64,000 bases of DNA, taken from the NCBI RefSeq assembly GCF_014356525.2, contig NC_052508.1:37773113-37837112 (forward strand), in the 5' to 3' direction. Positions 32,496 through 43,931 of this stretch are shown here, piece after piece (the stretch's first letter is position 1; every line of letters starts with the position of its first letter). A program made the translations under genes and the position numbers. This stretch comes from Nilaparvata lugens. Taxonomy: Eukaryota; Arthropoda; Insecta; Hemiptera; Delphacidae. The notes below the pieces were generated by a model. That model saw only the letters and a list, made by a program, of their open reading frames with translations. It was not told the DNA's origin and made no database searches.

Positions 32496-33721
32496 CAGTG
32501 GTTCTCAAACTTTTTACTTCAAGCCCCCCTGCATAATTCAGCTGTAGCCTAAGCCGGACCCCCTACATGTATAAGCATAGACTACTATACATGTTGTACT
32601 TATACGTATACCGGTACCTGTATATTTTACACTCAATATTTATTTAGTTCAGTTTTGCACATTCTATACATAACTCAATGTTGCTGTTCGGACGAAACTA
32701 TCAATGTTCCTCTTTGTTGTCTGGTGTTGTGTGGTGGAGGGGGCAATTGAAGGGTGATGCGTATAGCATAATCGCGCCAGTTGCCGTTTGCGAGCCAATC
32801 GAACAGCTCCCTTTCGTAATGTCGATTTTTGCAAAGTGATCTATTGATTTATTGTGATTTATAACAAGTGTCATCTCGTCTCGTATCGTGATCTGGACCC
32901 GGGATCCTAGAAGCAAGGAGGATTTGGACATGAAGGTAGGCCTATGTTATTGTGCACTTAGCCATTTAAATTGTTCAACTTGCTACCCGACGCCAGACAA
33001 CCCCAAAAAGTTCTCGATGTAATTGATACAGTCCACAAACCAGAGTGCTGTTTGAGCCAGCCTCTGTCGAATAAACAGATGCAATAGTTTCAATCATACA
33101 TAAGACAACAAACTCTATACAACAATAAATTATAATTTATTCAGGTACTACCGCTACTATAGTAAATAGTTGTTATTTTTGTTTCTCATAGAACTTAAAA
33201 ATACAAATAGCGTCAGTGTAAAGGATGAGCTTGTTTTTTCGCACAGAGTTTGTTGAAACGAGGTGTCAGCTCCGATAACGCTACTCTTAGTTCCTGGGTC
33301 ACATCCAGTCTTGGTCTATATTCACTTTTCATGGCAGCTAGAGCAGAAACCCCAGTTTCACACGGATAAATTGTAGCAAATAAAGTATATTTCTTCTATG
33401 ACTTTTTACTCATTTTTGCACACCAATCCAGAAGGATGTAAGAGAATATTCTTCAAACTTCATTTTAAGCGCTAAGTCACCTTGGAGATCAATGAGGTTT
33501 TCTTTTTCTATCATGTTGAATTTAAATTGAAAATACGGTTGAAATAAATATTTTATCAGTAAAAATTACTCACATGTAATTTTAAAAATAGAAAGATCGC
33601 TTATCGTAATTATTTTAGAAGCAAATTTAAAACATTTTCCAACCAAGCTTTGCGCCCCACCCCCCCTGAGCATTCATCGTGCCCCCCTTGGAGGTCGCGC
33701 CCCACACTTTGAGAACCACTG
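32496..33721 (-). mobile_element. hAT transposon remnant with 8-bp target duplication
   Basis: 1226 bp bounded by CAGTGGTTCTCAAA and its inverse TTTGAGAACCACTG, the classic hAT terminus, and flanked by the perfect 8-bp duplication GGCTAGAT (32488-32495 and 33722-33729). It contains the tail of a hAT transposase on the minus strand; the rest is deleted or decayed. Confidence 0.93.
33213..33398 (-). pseudogene. hAT transposase C-terminal fragment
   Basis: Minus-strand translation gives CETGVSALAAMKSEYRPRL, then a stretch with LRVALSELTPRFNKLC and a TGA stop at 33213-33215. This is the hAT C-terminal dimerisation region, of the type seen in ZBED5/FAM200-like proteins. Upstream the frame is closed by stops, so only the end of the gene survives. 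Confidence 0.85.
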
Positions 33722-33729
33722 GGCTAGAT

Positions 33730-34588
33730 GAATATGATAGACTAGTTCCATTTCAAGGAAATGTATAAAAGCAATATTATAGTAACTAGTAGTTCTGTGA
33801 ACAGTAGACCTCGCGCAGTTATAAACCGCAGCCTCCTCTTATACTGTCCATCAGAGTAAAAATCCAGTCTGTATGTCGTGTCGACGAGATATCGGTGTGA
33901 AAACGGCTAATGGCTGTTGGGGTTGGTGTATCAAAAATGCTAACATCAAAAGATAATCTCATTCAAGACATACTGGCAACAGGACAGCCCAAGTTCAAAG
34001 CAGAGAAAGTTCGAGAGACAATACTATGTTATTTTAGTTATTAACTGCATGCGTTATTGCACGCAATCAATAGTTTATATATTTATTTATTAACAATGGA
34101 GACAACGGGTTTCCCCAAATATGTCTCCATAACAATAAAAATTGTACAGATACGAATGAAAAAAAAATACTAATAAAAATAATTCGAATTATGCAATAAG
34201 AAATAATACAAACAACAAAAAATACAAAGATTTCAAATACTTGAAAAAAATAAAACAAATTGGGAATACAAAATTCCAAAAATTATAAAAATTGAAGAAT
34301 ATAATAACAAATAATGAACAAAAATTTTATCAATAGAATAAATAACATTTATAACTGAACGACGTCCTAGAACATATGCACATCCACACTGATACACCAA
34401 CTATTTAATTGATTAGATCATGCTTACACAAGATTTAATTATCATATAACGCTTTCCGGAATTTAGCGCGAGAAAACCAGAAGACATCTAGGCGCCCAGA
34501 CAAACTGTTATAAGCTCTTTGGATCCTATTTAATAGTGCGTAAAAATTGCATTCAATGAGGCATGCAATGTGGCATGCAATGTATAGT
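33730..34588. other. Intron sequence, nothing recognised
   Basis: AT-rich with A-runs; no coding motif or repeat boundary that I can support. Confidence 0.4.
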
Positions 34589-34830
34589 TGACCGAGCCAA
34601 ATGAGGTCTAAGATTCAAGTCGACGGTTTGGCATTTCTCTTAATGTTTATATGTTTCGCATTTACGGCGAAACGCGGAAATAGATTTTCATGAAATTTGA
34701 AAGGTATGTTCCTTTTTAAATTGCGCGTCGACGTATATACAAGGTTTTTGGAAATTTTTCATTTCAAGGATAATAGAAAAGGAAAGAGGAGCCTCCTTCA
34801 TACGCCAATATTAGAGTAAAAAGCAGACTA

Positions 34831-35775
34831 CGGGCGGTGTGAATAAAAACAGGTAGGACAAGTAAATAATTGAATAACAAGTAAACGCCAAAATTGAAGT
34901 GAATAAAACAAGTACTTACTCTTACTCGCAAGTAAATACTTGAGAGGCTAGTAAACCTCCGAAAAATGCCAATTTTGGTGTGAATAAACGCAAGTAAATA
35001 CTTCTTCAGCAAGAAGTATAATACTTCTCGTCCATTCGCAAGTCAACCCGACCCCAGACTTGCAGTCGTACTTGTATACGTGAGATGGCTGCATTTATGA
35101 ACCTGCATGGTGTGAAACGTTATAGAGACCGGCGTGATATAAGTCCCGATCTATCTAAGGGACTATAACGGTTTGAGAGCGAAAACGTAGATTTTCTCAC
35201 TTCGCACTTTCTTGATGAAAACACTGGTGCAAGTGGTGGAGGATTAACTGCAAGGAAAAAGATGGAAACTTTTCTGAGATACCTTAGTGATCCAGAATTC
35301 CAAAGTGGTGTTGCCAACGACATGGGGGTTGAAAGAAGTACCATCAGCAGAACATTTTCAAGTGAATTGGATAAAATAGTGTCGAAGTCTGAAGATGGAT
35401 TAAATTTCCACGCACTATTGAAGATATGGATCAGGCCAAGGCAGATTGGGCTTCAAAATTTCGCATTCCGTCTGTCATTGGTGCTATAGATTGCACTCAC
35501 ATGCAATCGGCGTTTAACGACAAAAACAGAACAAGTCATAACAGGAAATAATGCGTACCATAGTAGTCTGTGTGGCGCTATAAGTATTTACTTGCCTTTC
35601 TTGTGAATTCAGTTGTCTCGCGAGTAAATACTTCCTAGTAAACCCTCGGGTTGGCGAGTACATGGTCACATGTAAACTCGACGCTTTATTCACATCGGTT
35701 TACTTGGAGTTTAAATACTCGTTACACTTTACTTGTAAGTAAATATTCGTCGTACTCGTTTTTATTCACACCGCC
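34831..35775 (+). mobile_element. PIF/Harbinger relic, 945 bp
   Basis: The ends GGCGGTGTGAATAAAAAC and its inverse are within a few bases of CTA on each side (34828-34830 and 35776-35778), a 3-bp duplication as expected for PIF/Harbinger. The uninterrupted MITE text confirms that CTA was single before insertion. Subterminal AAGTAAATA-type motifs are repeated many times inside both ends. Confidence 0.8.
35085..35550 (+). pseudogene. PIF/Harbinger (HARBI1-like) nuclease fragment
   Basis: The frame from ATG 35085 gives RYRDRRDISPDLSKGL, one in-frame stop (35166-35168), then GGGLTARKKMETFLRYLSD and the helix-turn-helix-like VERSTISRTFSSELDKI. After a frameshift near 35405 it reads KFRIPSVIGAIDCTH, whose DCTH is the first catalytic Asp box of the DDE_4 nuclease. 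The remainder of the nuclease is deleted. In HARBI1-type proteins this domain cuts DNA at 3-bp sites. Confidence 0.85.
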
Positions 35776-35900
35776 CTATAGACTTGAGCAGACTTTTTCA
35801 TCATAAATCAGCTGTCTAGTGGACTATAATACTGCCCGTTCAAAAACATCGAACATCTTGAAAATGTATCTTTCCATCTGTTTTAGCAATACCTACTAGT

Positions 35901-36602
35901 TGACCGAGCGAAGTGAGGTCTACGATTCATGTCGACGGTTTGGCATTTCTCTTAATGTCTAAATGTTTGAATGTTTATATGTTGCGCATTTACGGCGAAA
36001 CGCGGTAATAGATTTTCATGAAATTTGACAGGTATGTTCCTTTTTTAATTTCGCGTCGAGGTATATACAAGGTTTTTGGAAATGTTGCATTTCAAGGATA
36101 ATATAAAAGGAAAAAGGAGCCTCCTTCATACGCCAATATTAGAGTAAAAATCAGACTATAGAATTATTCATCATAAATCAGCTGACAAGTGATTATACAG
36201 ATGTGTGGAGAAGCCAGTCTATTGCTGTATTTCCATAAGGTCTATACTTTCAATCAGGTACTTGTGGATGAGAACCTTATGGAAATACAGCAATTAATAG
36301 GCTGGCTTCTCCACATATCTGTGTAATCACTTGTCAACTGATTTATGATGAATAATTCTATAGTCTGATTTTTACTCTAATATTGGCGTATGAAGGAGGC
36401 TCCTTTTTCCTTTTATATTATCCTTGAAATGCAAAATTTCCAAAAACTCTGTATATACGTCGACGCGCAATTTAAAAAGGAACATACCTGTCAAATTTCA
36501 TGGAGATCTATTACCGCGTTTCGCCGTTAATGCGCAACATTTAAACATTAAGAGAAATGCCAAATCGTCGACTTGAATCTTAGACCTCACTTCGCTCGGT
36601 CA
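35901..36602. mobile_element. Foldback MITE with about 330-340-bp inverted arms
   Basis: Left arm 35901-36241 and right arm 36271-36602 are near-perfect inverted repeats from TGACCGAGCGAAGTGAGGTC inward; a short loop separates them. It contains no ORF. Fragments of its right arm also occur at about 58661-58738 and 59337-59414. It lies 300 bp upstream of UBA2 exon C. Confidence 0.88.
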
Positions 36603-36905
36603 ATAATATTGTTTTAAAGTAATATTACTGGCATTACTCTAGAGGTCTGTATAAAGACAGGCACATTGAGGTAAAACACTAAAAGCTGTGCAAGCTTTGA
36701 AAAAAATACAAATGAAATCTTAAAATTTGCGTGCATCAGTGGTTGAGGTTGTTTATGGTTTTGTACTTTTATTTGATTTGAATATTATTTTGTTTTCATC
36801 GATTTTTTCAGTAACTATATCTTTATTTAACATTTCAAATTCACTCTTTCAACTTCTCTATAGGTTTAATTTTGTATGTTTCAATTCAATTTTCAATGAT
36901 TTCAG

Positions 36906-36973
36906 CCAGCTATTTGGTGAAGAAGATGGTGATGAAGAGGTCTCACCGGATACTGCTGATCCAGAAGCCACTG
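36906..36973 (+). CDS. UBA2: UBA2 exon C
   Basis: A 68-nt exon encoding NQLFGEEDGDEEVSPDTADP and EAT, the conserved segment after the first Cys-domain strand. The split codon aa|c gives Asn with exon B, and g|cc gives Ala with exon D. Acceptor GATTTCAG ends at 36905; donor G|GTAATA at 36974. The fit to the family is unambiguous despite its size. Confidence 0.94.
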
Positions 36974-38018
36974 GTAATAACTTCTCTCCACAAATTAATT
37001 CTATTCTCTACAGATTACGATATGAATATGTTCTATTTTATTGATTATTTCTATGAATAAATTTCAAGTTCTCAAGTTTGGAAACTCAATGCAAACGTCG
37101 TAAATCGTGAATATGTTATATATTTTTCAATGTATATGCACTTTCTTCTTCTTTTTTGGAAGATCGGTTTTTGTTATTCAAAGTTTCAATTAGTACCAAT
37201 AAATCAATGAATGGATTTTGTATTATATCCCAATTTTATCTTCAAATTGGGATTAATCACAGTAAACTAAACTCAATGCTCAGTTTTAAAAGCAGTTATT
37301 AAAATACCTGTACTTTTCTCCTTCTCTTGAAAGTTTGCAAAATAACCGAATCGAGTCAAAAAATTTAACCTACTCTATTGTATCTTTGAAAAATTACTTG
37401 ATATGATTGTTTTTAACCATTCGATCAAGAACCTCAATTACTTATAGGTTTATTGTCAACAATGAATTGTTAAGCTAGATTAATAAACCTCTTGAAGCAA
37501 CATTTCATTTGTTTCCTTTTTTATATATTTTTCTCAATATATTTATTTCTAGTTTTTCGAATTAACTTTTTCTAAACTAATTAATTTGTTTACTGGTATT
37601 ATTTTCCAATTTTATTCAGGAAATGGCATTGATATTATTTTTTACTTATGTTGTAATAATAGATGCTTCAGAATTTACTGGAGAATTTACATAAAAGCAT
37701 ATTAAGTGGGAGAGAGAGCCAGCTGCGCCCCAACTCCGCCCTCCAAGATAAAATGTCTGCAATCTATCTATCTAATTCTTCGTCATAACACTGCTTGATA
37801 TTTATACAAAAAAATACTATTACTATACAATAATCATTATCGGAATTGGTTGGAATTCACAAATTGAAATGAGCAAGAGTTATTTCCGCTGAAACATTAA
37901 ATTTGTTGTGATCATCCAAAAAATTATGCTATTGCAGTGTGAATGAACTGAATACGCTTATCTTGTATTTTGTCTTTTCTGTGATTACAGCTATCATTTT
38001 ATTTTTTTTTTCATGAAG
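36974..38018. other. UBA2 intron, nothing recognised
   Basis: AT-rich, without repeats I can identify; ends in a T-rich tract before the acceptor ATGAAG. Confidence 0.45.
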
Positions 38019-38237
38019 CCAATGCCGGCGCAAGCGCAATGGATTCCGATGCAAATGAGAAGGGAAACGTTGATAGAACGTCTACGAGAAGTTGGGCTCA
38101 GTCAAATGATTATGATCCTAAGAAAGTTTTCACAAAACTTTTCCACGATGACATCAAGTACCTACTGAGTTTGAAAGACCTGTGGGAAGAACGTAGACAG
38201 CCCACTCCGCTCGATTGGTCTTCTATTCCGGATTCAG
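38019..38237 (+). CDS. UBA2: UBA2 exon D
   Basis: Encodes the variable acidic linker (NAGASAMDSDANEKGN) and then RTSTRSWAQSNDYDPKKVF and TKLFHDDIKYLLSLKDLW up to PLDWSSIPDS, which aligns with the family region containing the TKLF-DDI-YLL motif and PLDW. Acceptor AG at 38017-38018; an alternative acceptor at 37990 would read into a stop. Donor CAG|GTAACT at 38238. Confidence 0.95.
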
Positions 38238-38434
38238 GTAACTTCAATAATAGTTTTTCCAATTATTTCATTAGGAAATGTTCTATTTATATATTCAATG
38301 ACATAAATTCTTATATACCGTATTAAAGAATTTCTGATAAACTAATGACATTATACTGCACCAAATTACACTCAGTTTGTACGAAAACAAATTTACTACA
38401 AGTTCACTGGTGGTGTCAGATTCCTCAGACGAGT

Positions 38435-38581
38435 TGAAAATTTATTATCTTGCGGGCTTTTTGACAAAACCTTTAGCACTTGAGTGCTATAGTGGGATTC
38501 AATTCAAAAGTGAAAATTTATTATCTTGCGGGCTTTTTGACAAAACCTTTAGCACTTGAGTGCTATAGTGGGATTCAATTC
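38435..38581. repeat. 76-bp tandem duplication in UBA2 intron
   Basis: The text TGAAAATTTATTATCTTGCG through GGGATTCAATTC occurs twice in direct orientation with identical sequence, 76 bp apart. Confidence 0.92.
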
Positions 38582-38797
38582 TTACTTCATTGATGTTGAT
38601 TTATATACTAGGAAAGCTGATTGTTTGAAGTTAATATTGTTAGATTATTATTTATTGAATAAGGCGGCGAACAAAGTGAGTGACACTTGGGGTTGGACTA
38701 CTATCATATCCATGTCAAATTACTCAGCAGTAAAACATCCATTATTCTTCTCCTCAATTTGCTTGTTAACGGTTATAATTTTACATTGCTATGGCAG

Positions 38798-38934
38798 ATG
38801 CAGAGAGCAGCTCATCTGCAGCTAACAACGGTCATTCAGCAGGCCAAGGTCTCAAGGATCAACAAGTCTGGTCTTTGAAAGAGTGCGTCGACATTTTCTC
38901 TGAAAGCTGTAGAAATTTGAGTGCACAGTTCAAG
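38798..38934 (+). CDS. UBA2: UBA2 exon E
   Basis: Encodes DAESSSAANNGHSAGQGLKD, then QQVWSLKECVDIFSESCRNL and SAQFK. GLKDQQVWS and the following helix correspond to the family segment after PLDW. Acceptor GGCAG ends at 38797; donor AAG|GTACAG at 38935, phase 0. The next family segment (with the W-D-K-D-D and M-D-F-V-like strands) is not found downstream. Confidence 0.93.
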
Positions 38935-39364
38935 GTACAGTAATAAAGCATTCATTCAACAGTCCTAATTTTAAAAACTGATTTTCTAGATTATTGAAAT
39001 ATTGTTTTTGAAATCAATGAATCCATCCTTATTCATTTGAAAGAAAATGGAAAATGTTTGTCAATATTGTATACTTCAATTGTTTTGAGTTATTTGAATT
39101 GGTAAATTGCAGCTCATTCCGAAATCCATTTATGGTTGCAACAACACCAAAACAATTTCCAAGAAAAGTGTTTAAGAATTTCTGTCTACAAAATTCCAAG
39201 AGTAAGCATACACTTGGTATGCGTAAACTAAAAATCAAAGGTACCCTTTTTTAACATATAATCTTATTATTAATTTATTTATTAATACAATAATTATAAA
39301 TCATAATAATTATAAATATTACTGGGCGAGAGCAACAGGTCTAGCCCAAAACTAAAAATACAAA
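38935..39364. other. UBA2 intron, nothing recognised
   Basis: AT-rich; searched for the missing UBA2 exon without success. Confidence 0.45.
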
Positions 39365-40018
39365 TCTGGTGTGGCGCACTCACACAACTTTCCTTGCCGT
39401 TATGGAAATTGATCACGTGACGCTAGTGTTCCCGCGCATCTCAAGTCTACTATTCAAAGATTTGAGCCAGCTGATGACAGGACAATAACGCTGGAGACAC
39501 AAGAGGTCTGCTATCTCTTCATAGTGAATCATTTAATAGAATCAACAGTTTGCAATTGGACAATCACATTTACTCGAATTTCGAGCTTATTTTTAATTTT
39601 AGGTGAAAATGTTACTGAACATCAATTGTAGAGATTCTCATGCTCAATCTTTTCCACTCGAAATTTTTTGTCCAAATTGTATCTGAAGCCTGATAATTGA
39701 GAATCTGAAATCAAACTTTGCTTAGATGGGGCGGAACTCCTGAAATTTTTACAGATATTGGAGTTGTGGCAGTTGATAGAGCTTATCGATGACTATTTTA
39801 GGTATAACTTTAATCAGAATCGTTGGAGACGTTTTCGAGAAAATCGCGAAAACCCCTGTTTTTGACAACATTTTCGCCATTTTAGCCGCCATCTTGAATC
39901 GCATTTGATCGAAATTGTTCGTGTCGGATCCTTATATTGTAAGGACCTTACGTTCCAAATTTCAAGTTATTCCGTTAATTGGGAGATGAGATATCCTGTA
40001 CACAGACGCACATACACT

Positions 40019-40104
<86 letters not shown>

Positions 40105-40180
40105 GACCAATACCCAAAAACCACTTTTTTGGACTCAGGGGACCTTGAAACGTATAGAAATTTAGAAATAGGGGTACCTT
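39365..40180 (+). repeat. Repeat family G, copy 1, with CA microsatellite
   Basis: An interspersed repeat of about 800 bp starting near CTGGTGTGGCGCACTCACAC, with TTTTCGAGAAAATCGCGAAA, GAAATTGTTCGTGTCGGATC, GGGAGATGAGATATC, then (CA)n and ACCAATACCCAAAAACCAC, ending near CTTTCCTTGCCCTATTACC. Other copies are at 48579-49230 and 60365-61044 (inverted), with partial copies at 58.3-59.5 kb. No transposase is visible; probably a non-autonomous DNA element. Confidence 0.8.
40024..40100. repeat. (CA)n microsatellite inside repeat G
   Basis: Roughly 38 CA units, in the same internal position as the CA runs at 58463-58542 and 59169-59211. The run is therefore part of the repeat family and has expanded to different lengths. 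Confidence 0.97.
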
Positions 40181-40850
40181 AATTTTTTACTTTCCTTGCC
40201 CTATTACCATAGGTAAGAAAAGTATTGGTTACCAAAAAAATTAAGGTACCCTAATTTCAAGTTTTCTATACGTTTCAAGGTCCCTTGAGTCCAAAAACAT
40301 GATTTCTGGGTGTTGGTCTGTGTGTGTACGTGTATGTGTGTGTGTATGTCTGTGAACACGATAACTCCATTCCTAATAAACCAAATGACTTGAAATTTCA
40401 AACTTGAAGTCCTTATACCATGAGGATCCGACAATGAGAAATTCAATAAAATTCAATTCAAGATGGCGGAAAAATGGCGGATATTTACTGAAAAACTATG
40501 TTTTTCACAGTTTTCTCGAAAACGGCTCTAACGATTTTCTTCAAATTTATACCATGAATAGCTATTTATAAGCCCTATCGACTGACATGAGTCTCATTCC
40601 TGGGAAAAATGCAGGAGCTCCGTAATATTCTTGAGAAAAATGGCGGATAATTACTAAAAAAAACATGTTTTTCACGATTTTCTCCAAAATGACTTGACCG
40701 ATTTTTTTCAAATTCATACCCTGTATAGTTATTTATCAGCTCTATCAACTGGCATGAGTCTCCTCTCTGGGAAACTAATGGGGGGTCCACCCCATCCTTG
40801 AGAAATGGACTTTGTAACCTCCTTCTCGTGCATGAGCTAGGTATAGGTAC
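40181..40850 (-). repeat. Inverted diverged relative of repeat G
   Basis: Runs head-to-head with copy 1: TACCATAGGTAAG, AATTAAGGTACCC, TTTCTATACGTTTCAAGGTC, then GAACACGATAACTCC, AAGATGGCGG and TTTTCTCGAAAACGGCTC. Within it a block of about 170 bp (ATGGCGGATA ... GAGTCTC ... CTGGGAAA) is repeated in tandem at about 40465-40610 and 40635-40790. Confidence 0.65.
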
Positions 40851-40978
40851 AGCAGATCATAAAAAGAACACATAGACGAGATATTTCATCTATAAAACAG
40901 CTGTTTTGACGACTTTTAAAAAATATCATCGAGTTCCACAATAATTTACACAAAGGAAAAAGTACTCTGGAAACAATT

Positions 40979-41290
40979 ATACAGGGTGATTCTTAATTAT
41001 GGTAAAATAATTTAGTACGTGATAGTAAAGGTAAAAATAAGAAAAAAAGCTCTTATAAACATATATCCATAAACGCTTCATTAGCGAGCTATACAGAGTG
41101 AAAGATTACGCCCGGAATTCAGTTCCTCTGGAGAAATACTCCGATGCTGAATTGTTTGGGGACTAGTTTTAGAAAAACTTATGGTGGATTCATGTGGAAA
41201 AATATCTGAAAAATTGAATAAGACTAGTCTGAAAGCTGTAGTGTGAGTAGTTTTTGAGAAAAAAGTTGAAATATGCAAAAAATCTAAGTA
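40979..41290 (+). mobile_element. Relic of a DD41D-type terminal repeat
   Basis: ACAGGGTGATTCTTAATTAT, TCTTATAAACATA, TTAGCGAGCTATACAGAGTG and CGGAATTCAGTTCC match the layout of the 8852 element's terminal repeat at lower identity. It is truncated by LINE-H on the right. Confidence 0.65.
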
Positions 41291-41307
41291 GAAAAAGTTG
41301 AAAAATC

Positions 41308-43931
41308 CAAGTGGAAGAAGTTTTAAAATTTATCACTGAAAAACCCTACTCTTCTATTGGAATCACTGGAGATTTCAATATAAACATACTTGATGATCAT
41401 AGACCGGAGGTCCTCCAATTCATGGATGTAATGAGATCCTTCAATTTATATAATGTACACTCCCTTCCTACAAGGGGAAGAGCAAGCCTGGACAATGTGT
41501 TTACATGTATTAAACCTGAGTTTACTGAATATGAATTGTATGAACAGGACCTTATATCTGACCATGCAGGTATTTTTGTTAATTTTTCAATAGGAGTTAC
41601 CAATAGTACAAAGAATGACAAGGAAACAGAATTCCGCAAAAAGCGTCTTATCTCAGATGTTAGACTAAATAATTATAATAGGTGTCTATCTAATTACGAC
41701 TGGTCGAATATTTTCAATGTCTGTGATACAAATACTGTGATAATTACGTTTATAAATGTTTTAACGTTTTACCTGAATGTTCATTGTCCTCTAATTGACT
41801 ATAAACTTAGGCCCAAATCTAGTCAAAAAAATTGGTTCACGCCTGAACTGAAGCTAATGAGGGAACGTCTAATGATGTATTATAGTATCTGGAAGATAAG
41901 CAATACTGGGAATGCAAAGGCTGACTTCAAAAACTATAAGAAGCTGTACAATACAGCTATAGATCAAACAAAAATTGCAGCAAATGATAACATTATCAGC
42001 TAATAGATGTAAACCAGCCTGGAGAATTGTTAAAAAAGAGACAGGGCAAAACATGGCGCATCCAAAAGTTAATCTCTCACCTGAAACGCTGAATGATTAC
42101 TTTATTGATGTCCCAAATAATGCAGCCAAAAAGCAGAACTCCTCTCCACTCACCTATTCTGATTTTTTTTTAAATTATAAATTTACTGAGGGTATTAATA
42201 GACAAATGCTTAACTTTTCATGGAAAGTGGTAGATCCAGATACTATTAGATCGATTGTAAGTAGTTTAAGTGCATCAAAAAGTGAAGATTGTTTTGGTAT
42301 GTCCAATTTTTTGCTAAAAAATATTATTGAATCTATATTGGCCCCTTAACAGTGATAATAAATTTAGTTTTGCTTACTGGAAAATTTCCCGATTGCTTAA
42401 AGCTCTCATTACTCAGTCCGATTTTCAAAAAAGGTGATCTTTCATAAGTGATTTTTCAATAGGTGATCTATTATATTACCTGAAAACTACAGGCCAATAG
42501 CAATTGTTACAATAATTAGCAAGATAATAGAGACTTGTATTTTTCATCAATTGTATGACTATTTCACAATCAACAAACTGTTAAATATATGTCAACCAAT
42601 TTGGGTTCAGGCCTAACTGTTCAACCACAATGGCGGTTGAAAAAATAGTAAATTACATCCTTGATGGTTTTGAGAAGAGGATGGTTGTAGGAGGTAAAAT
42701 GTTGGACCTGAGTAAAGCGTTTGATGTTGTTTCACATGACATTCTTTGCAGAAAGCTTGAACACTATGGAATCAGAAACAGTGAACTAGAATTAATAGAA
42801 AGGTACCTTAGAGATAGATACCAAATTGTTTAAGCTCAATAATAATTGTAAATCCAAACCAAAGAAAGTATTGGCTGGAGTACCTCAAGGTTCGGTCCTT
42901 GGGCCCTTTTTATTCTTAGTTTTTATAAATGATTTTAATGTAAATGTACCCAGCTTTTCTGTGCTTTAAGCTGATGACACTACCATTTTGGATTCAAATG
43001 TAAATGTAGATAGTGTGTTAGACAGCCTTGTTTTGTCAATGGACCGTAGTAAAGAGTGGTACGGATAAAATTGCCTGACACTTAATGAGGGTAAAACAGA
43101 GAATATAATTTTCACTCTTCGTAATAATTCAAATATTGAACACCAGCCGTTACCTAAAGCCAGTGAAATTATTAGGAATCATGCTGGACAGTAAGCTGAC
43201 CTGGACTAGTCATGTAGAATATTTATGTAAAAAGTTGGCCAGAGTCATGTTTCTTTTAAGGAAATTGAAATGTAACGTTAGTAAGGAAGTCTTGATTCTT
43301 ACCTATTATGGTCTTTTTCACTCTCAACTTAATTATGGACTTCGACTGTGGGGTAATAGTAGTGAGATGAAAAAAGTATTCGTATGGCAGAAAAAAGCTA
43401 TTCGTTGCATAGTTGGCCTGAAGAGTGATGAAACTTGTAAAAATAGCTTTATTGAACTGGATATTATGATATTCATCTCTTCCATCTATGTACATTTACT
43501 GTAACCTAATTTATGTTAAAAAAATATAAATGATTTCAAACAACACTATCATCAGCATGCACATCTAACTAGACACAGGGATAACATAGTTACGCCATAT
43601 ATTAGACTAAGCAAATCATTAAAAAGCCATAGGTATCAGCAATATTTATTGTTTAACAAATTGTCGCGCACAATCAGGATCCTGCCAACAAAAAAAATTA
43701 TCCCAGCAATATCCTATTGGCTGAAGCCAATACTTTTATTGCTTTTTACTCTACTGAAGAGTATCTTAATCTTACTGACATGAATAACTGGACTGGTAAT
43801 TGATTTGTAATCTTAATTTTTGTAATATGTTTGACTGGGTCGCGTGTTGCGCCCTCACAAAGTGACAAAGCCTATTGTATAATATTATGTACTTATTGGT
43901 CAATAAAGATTCTTATTCTTATTCTTATTCA
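41308..43931 (+). mobile_element. LINE-H, 5'-truncated relative of LINE-E
   Basis: Starts inside the endonuclease domain (5' truncation), continues through RT and ends in a TTCTTA tail at about 43912-43931, the same tail type as LINE-E. It was inserted into the DD41D-type terminal repeat relic. Confidence 0.85.
41311..43504 (+). pseudogene. LINE-H endonuclease/reverse transcriptase pseudogene
   Basis: Pieces in order: endonuclease with GDFNINILDD and DLISDHAG (41311-42003); linker (41975-42349); RT start with MLDLSKAFDVVSHDILC (42630-42833); [20 protein letters not shown] (about 42880-42940); the catalytic box reading L-stop-ADD because the Tyr codon has become TAA at about 42967; and the C-terminal region with GIMLDSKLTWTSHVEYL and YGLRLWGN (43136-43504). 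At least five frame changes. It is close to LINE-E in sequence but much older. Confidence 0.85.

Larger units (their letters stand above)
34589..35840. mobile_element. Foldback MITE copy, split by a PIF/Harbinger element
   Basis: Starts TGACCGAGC and follows the same sequence as the left arm of the 35901 MITE (GACGGTTTGGCATTTCTCTT, CATTTACGGCGAAACGC, GGAGCCTCCTTCATACGCC) up to CAGACTA at 34830. The text resumes after the inserted element with TAGACTT...CATCATAAATCAGCTG. The right arm is lost. Confidence 0.75.

Noticed and set aside
36600..36610. CRISPR-like direct repeats, tRNA or rRNA genes anywhere in the window
   Set aside because: No regularly spaced repeats with unique spacers, no cloverleaf with A/B boxes and no rRNA core sequence were seen; the repeats are transposon or minisatellite derived.
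37981..38018. Alternative UBA2 exon D acceptor after GATTACAG at 37990
   Set aside because: It reads into a TGA within nine codons in the required phase; the acceptor at 38018 keeps the frame.
38935..39364. Small open stretch at about 39110-39240 as the missing UBA2 exon
   Set aside because: It follows a CAG, but its translation does not resemble the expected UBA2 segment and its composition is intronic.
39905..40182. His-Thr repeat proteins from CA runs (also at 58443)
   Set aside because: Translation of a microsatellite inside repeat G; not genes.
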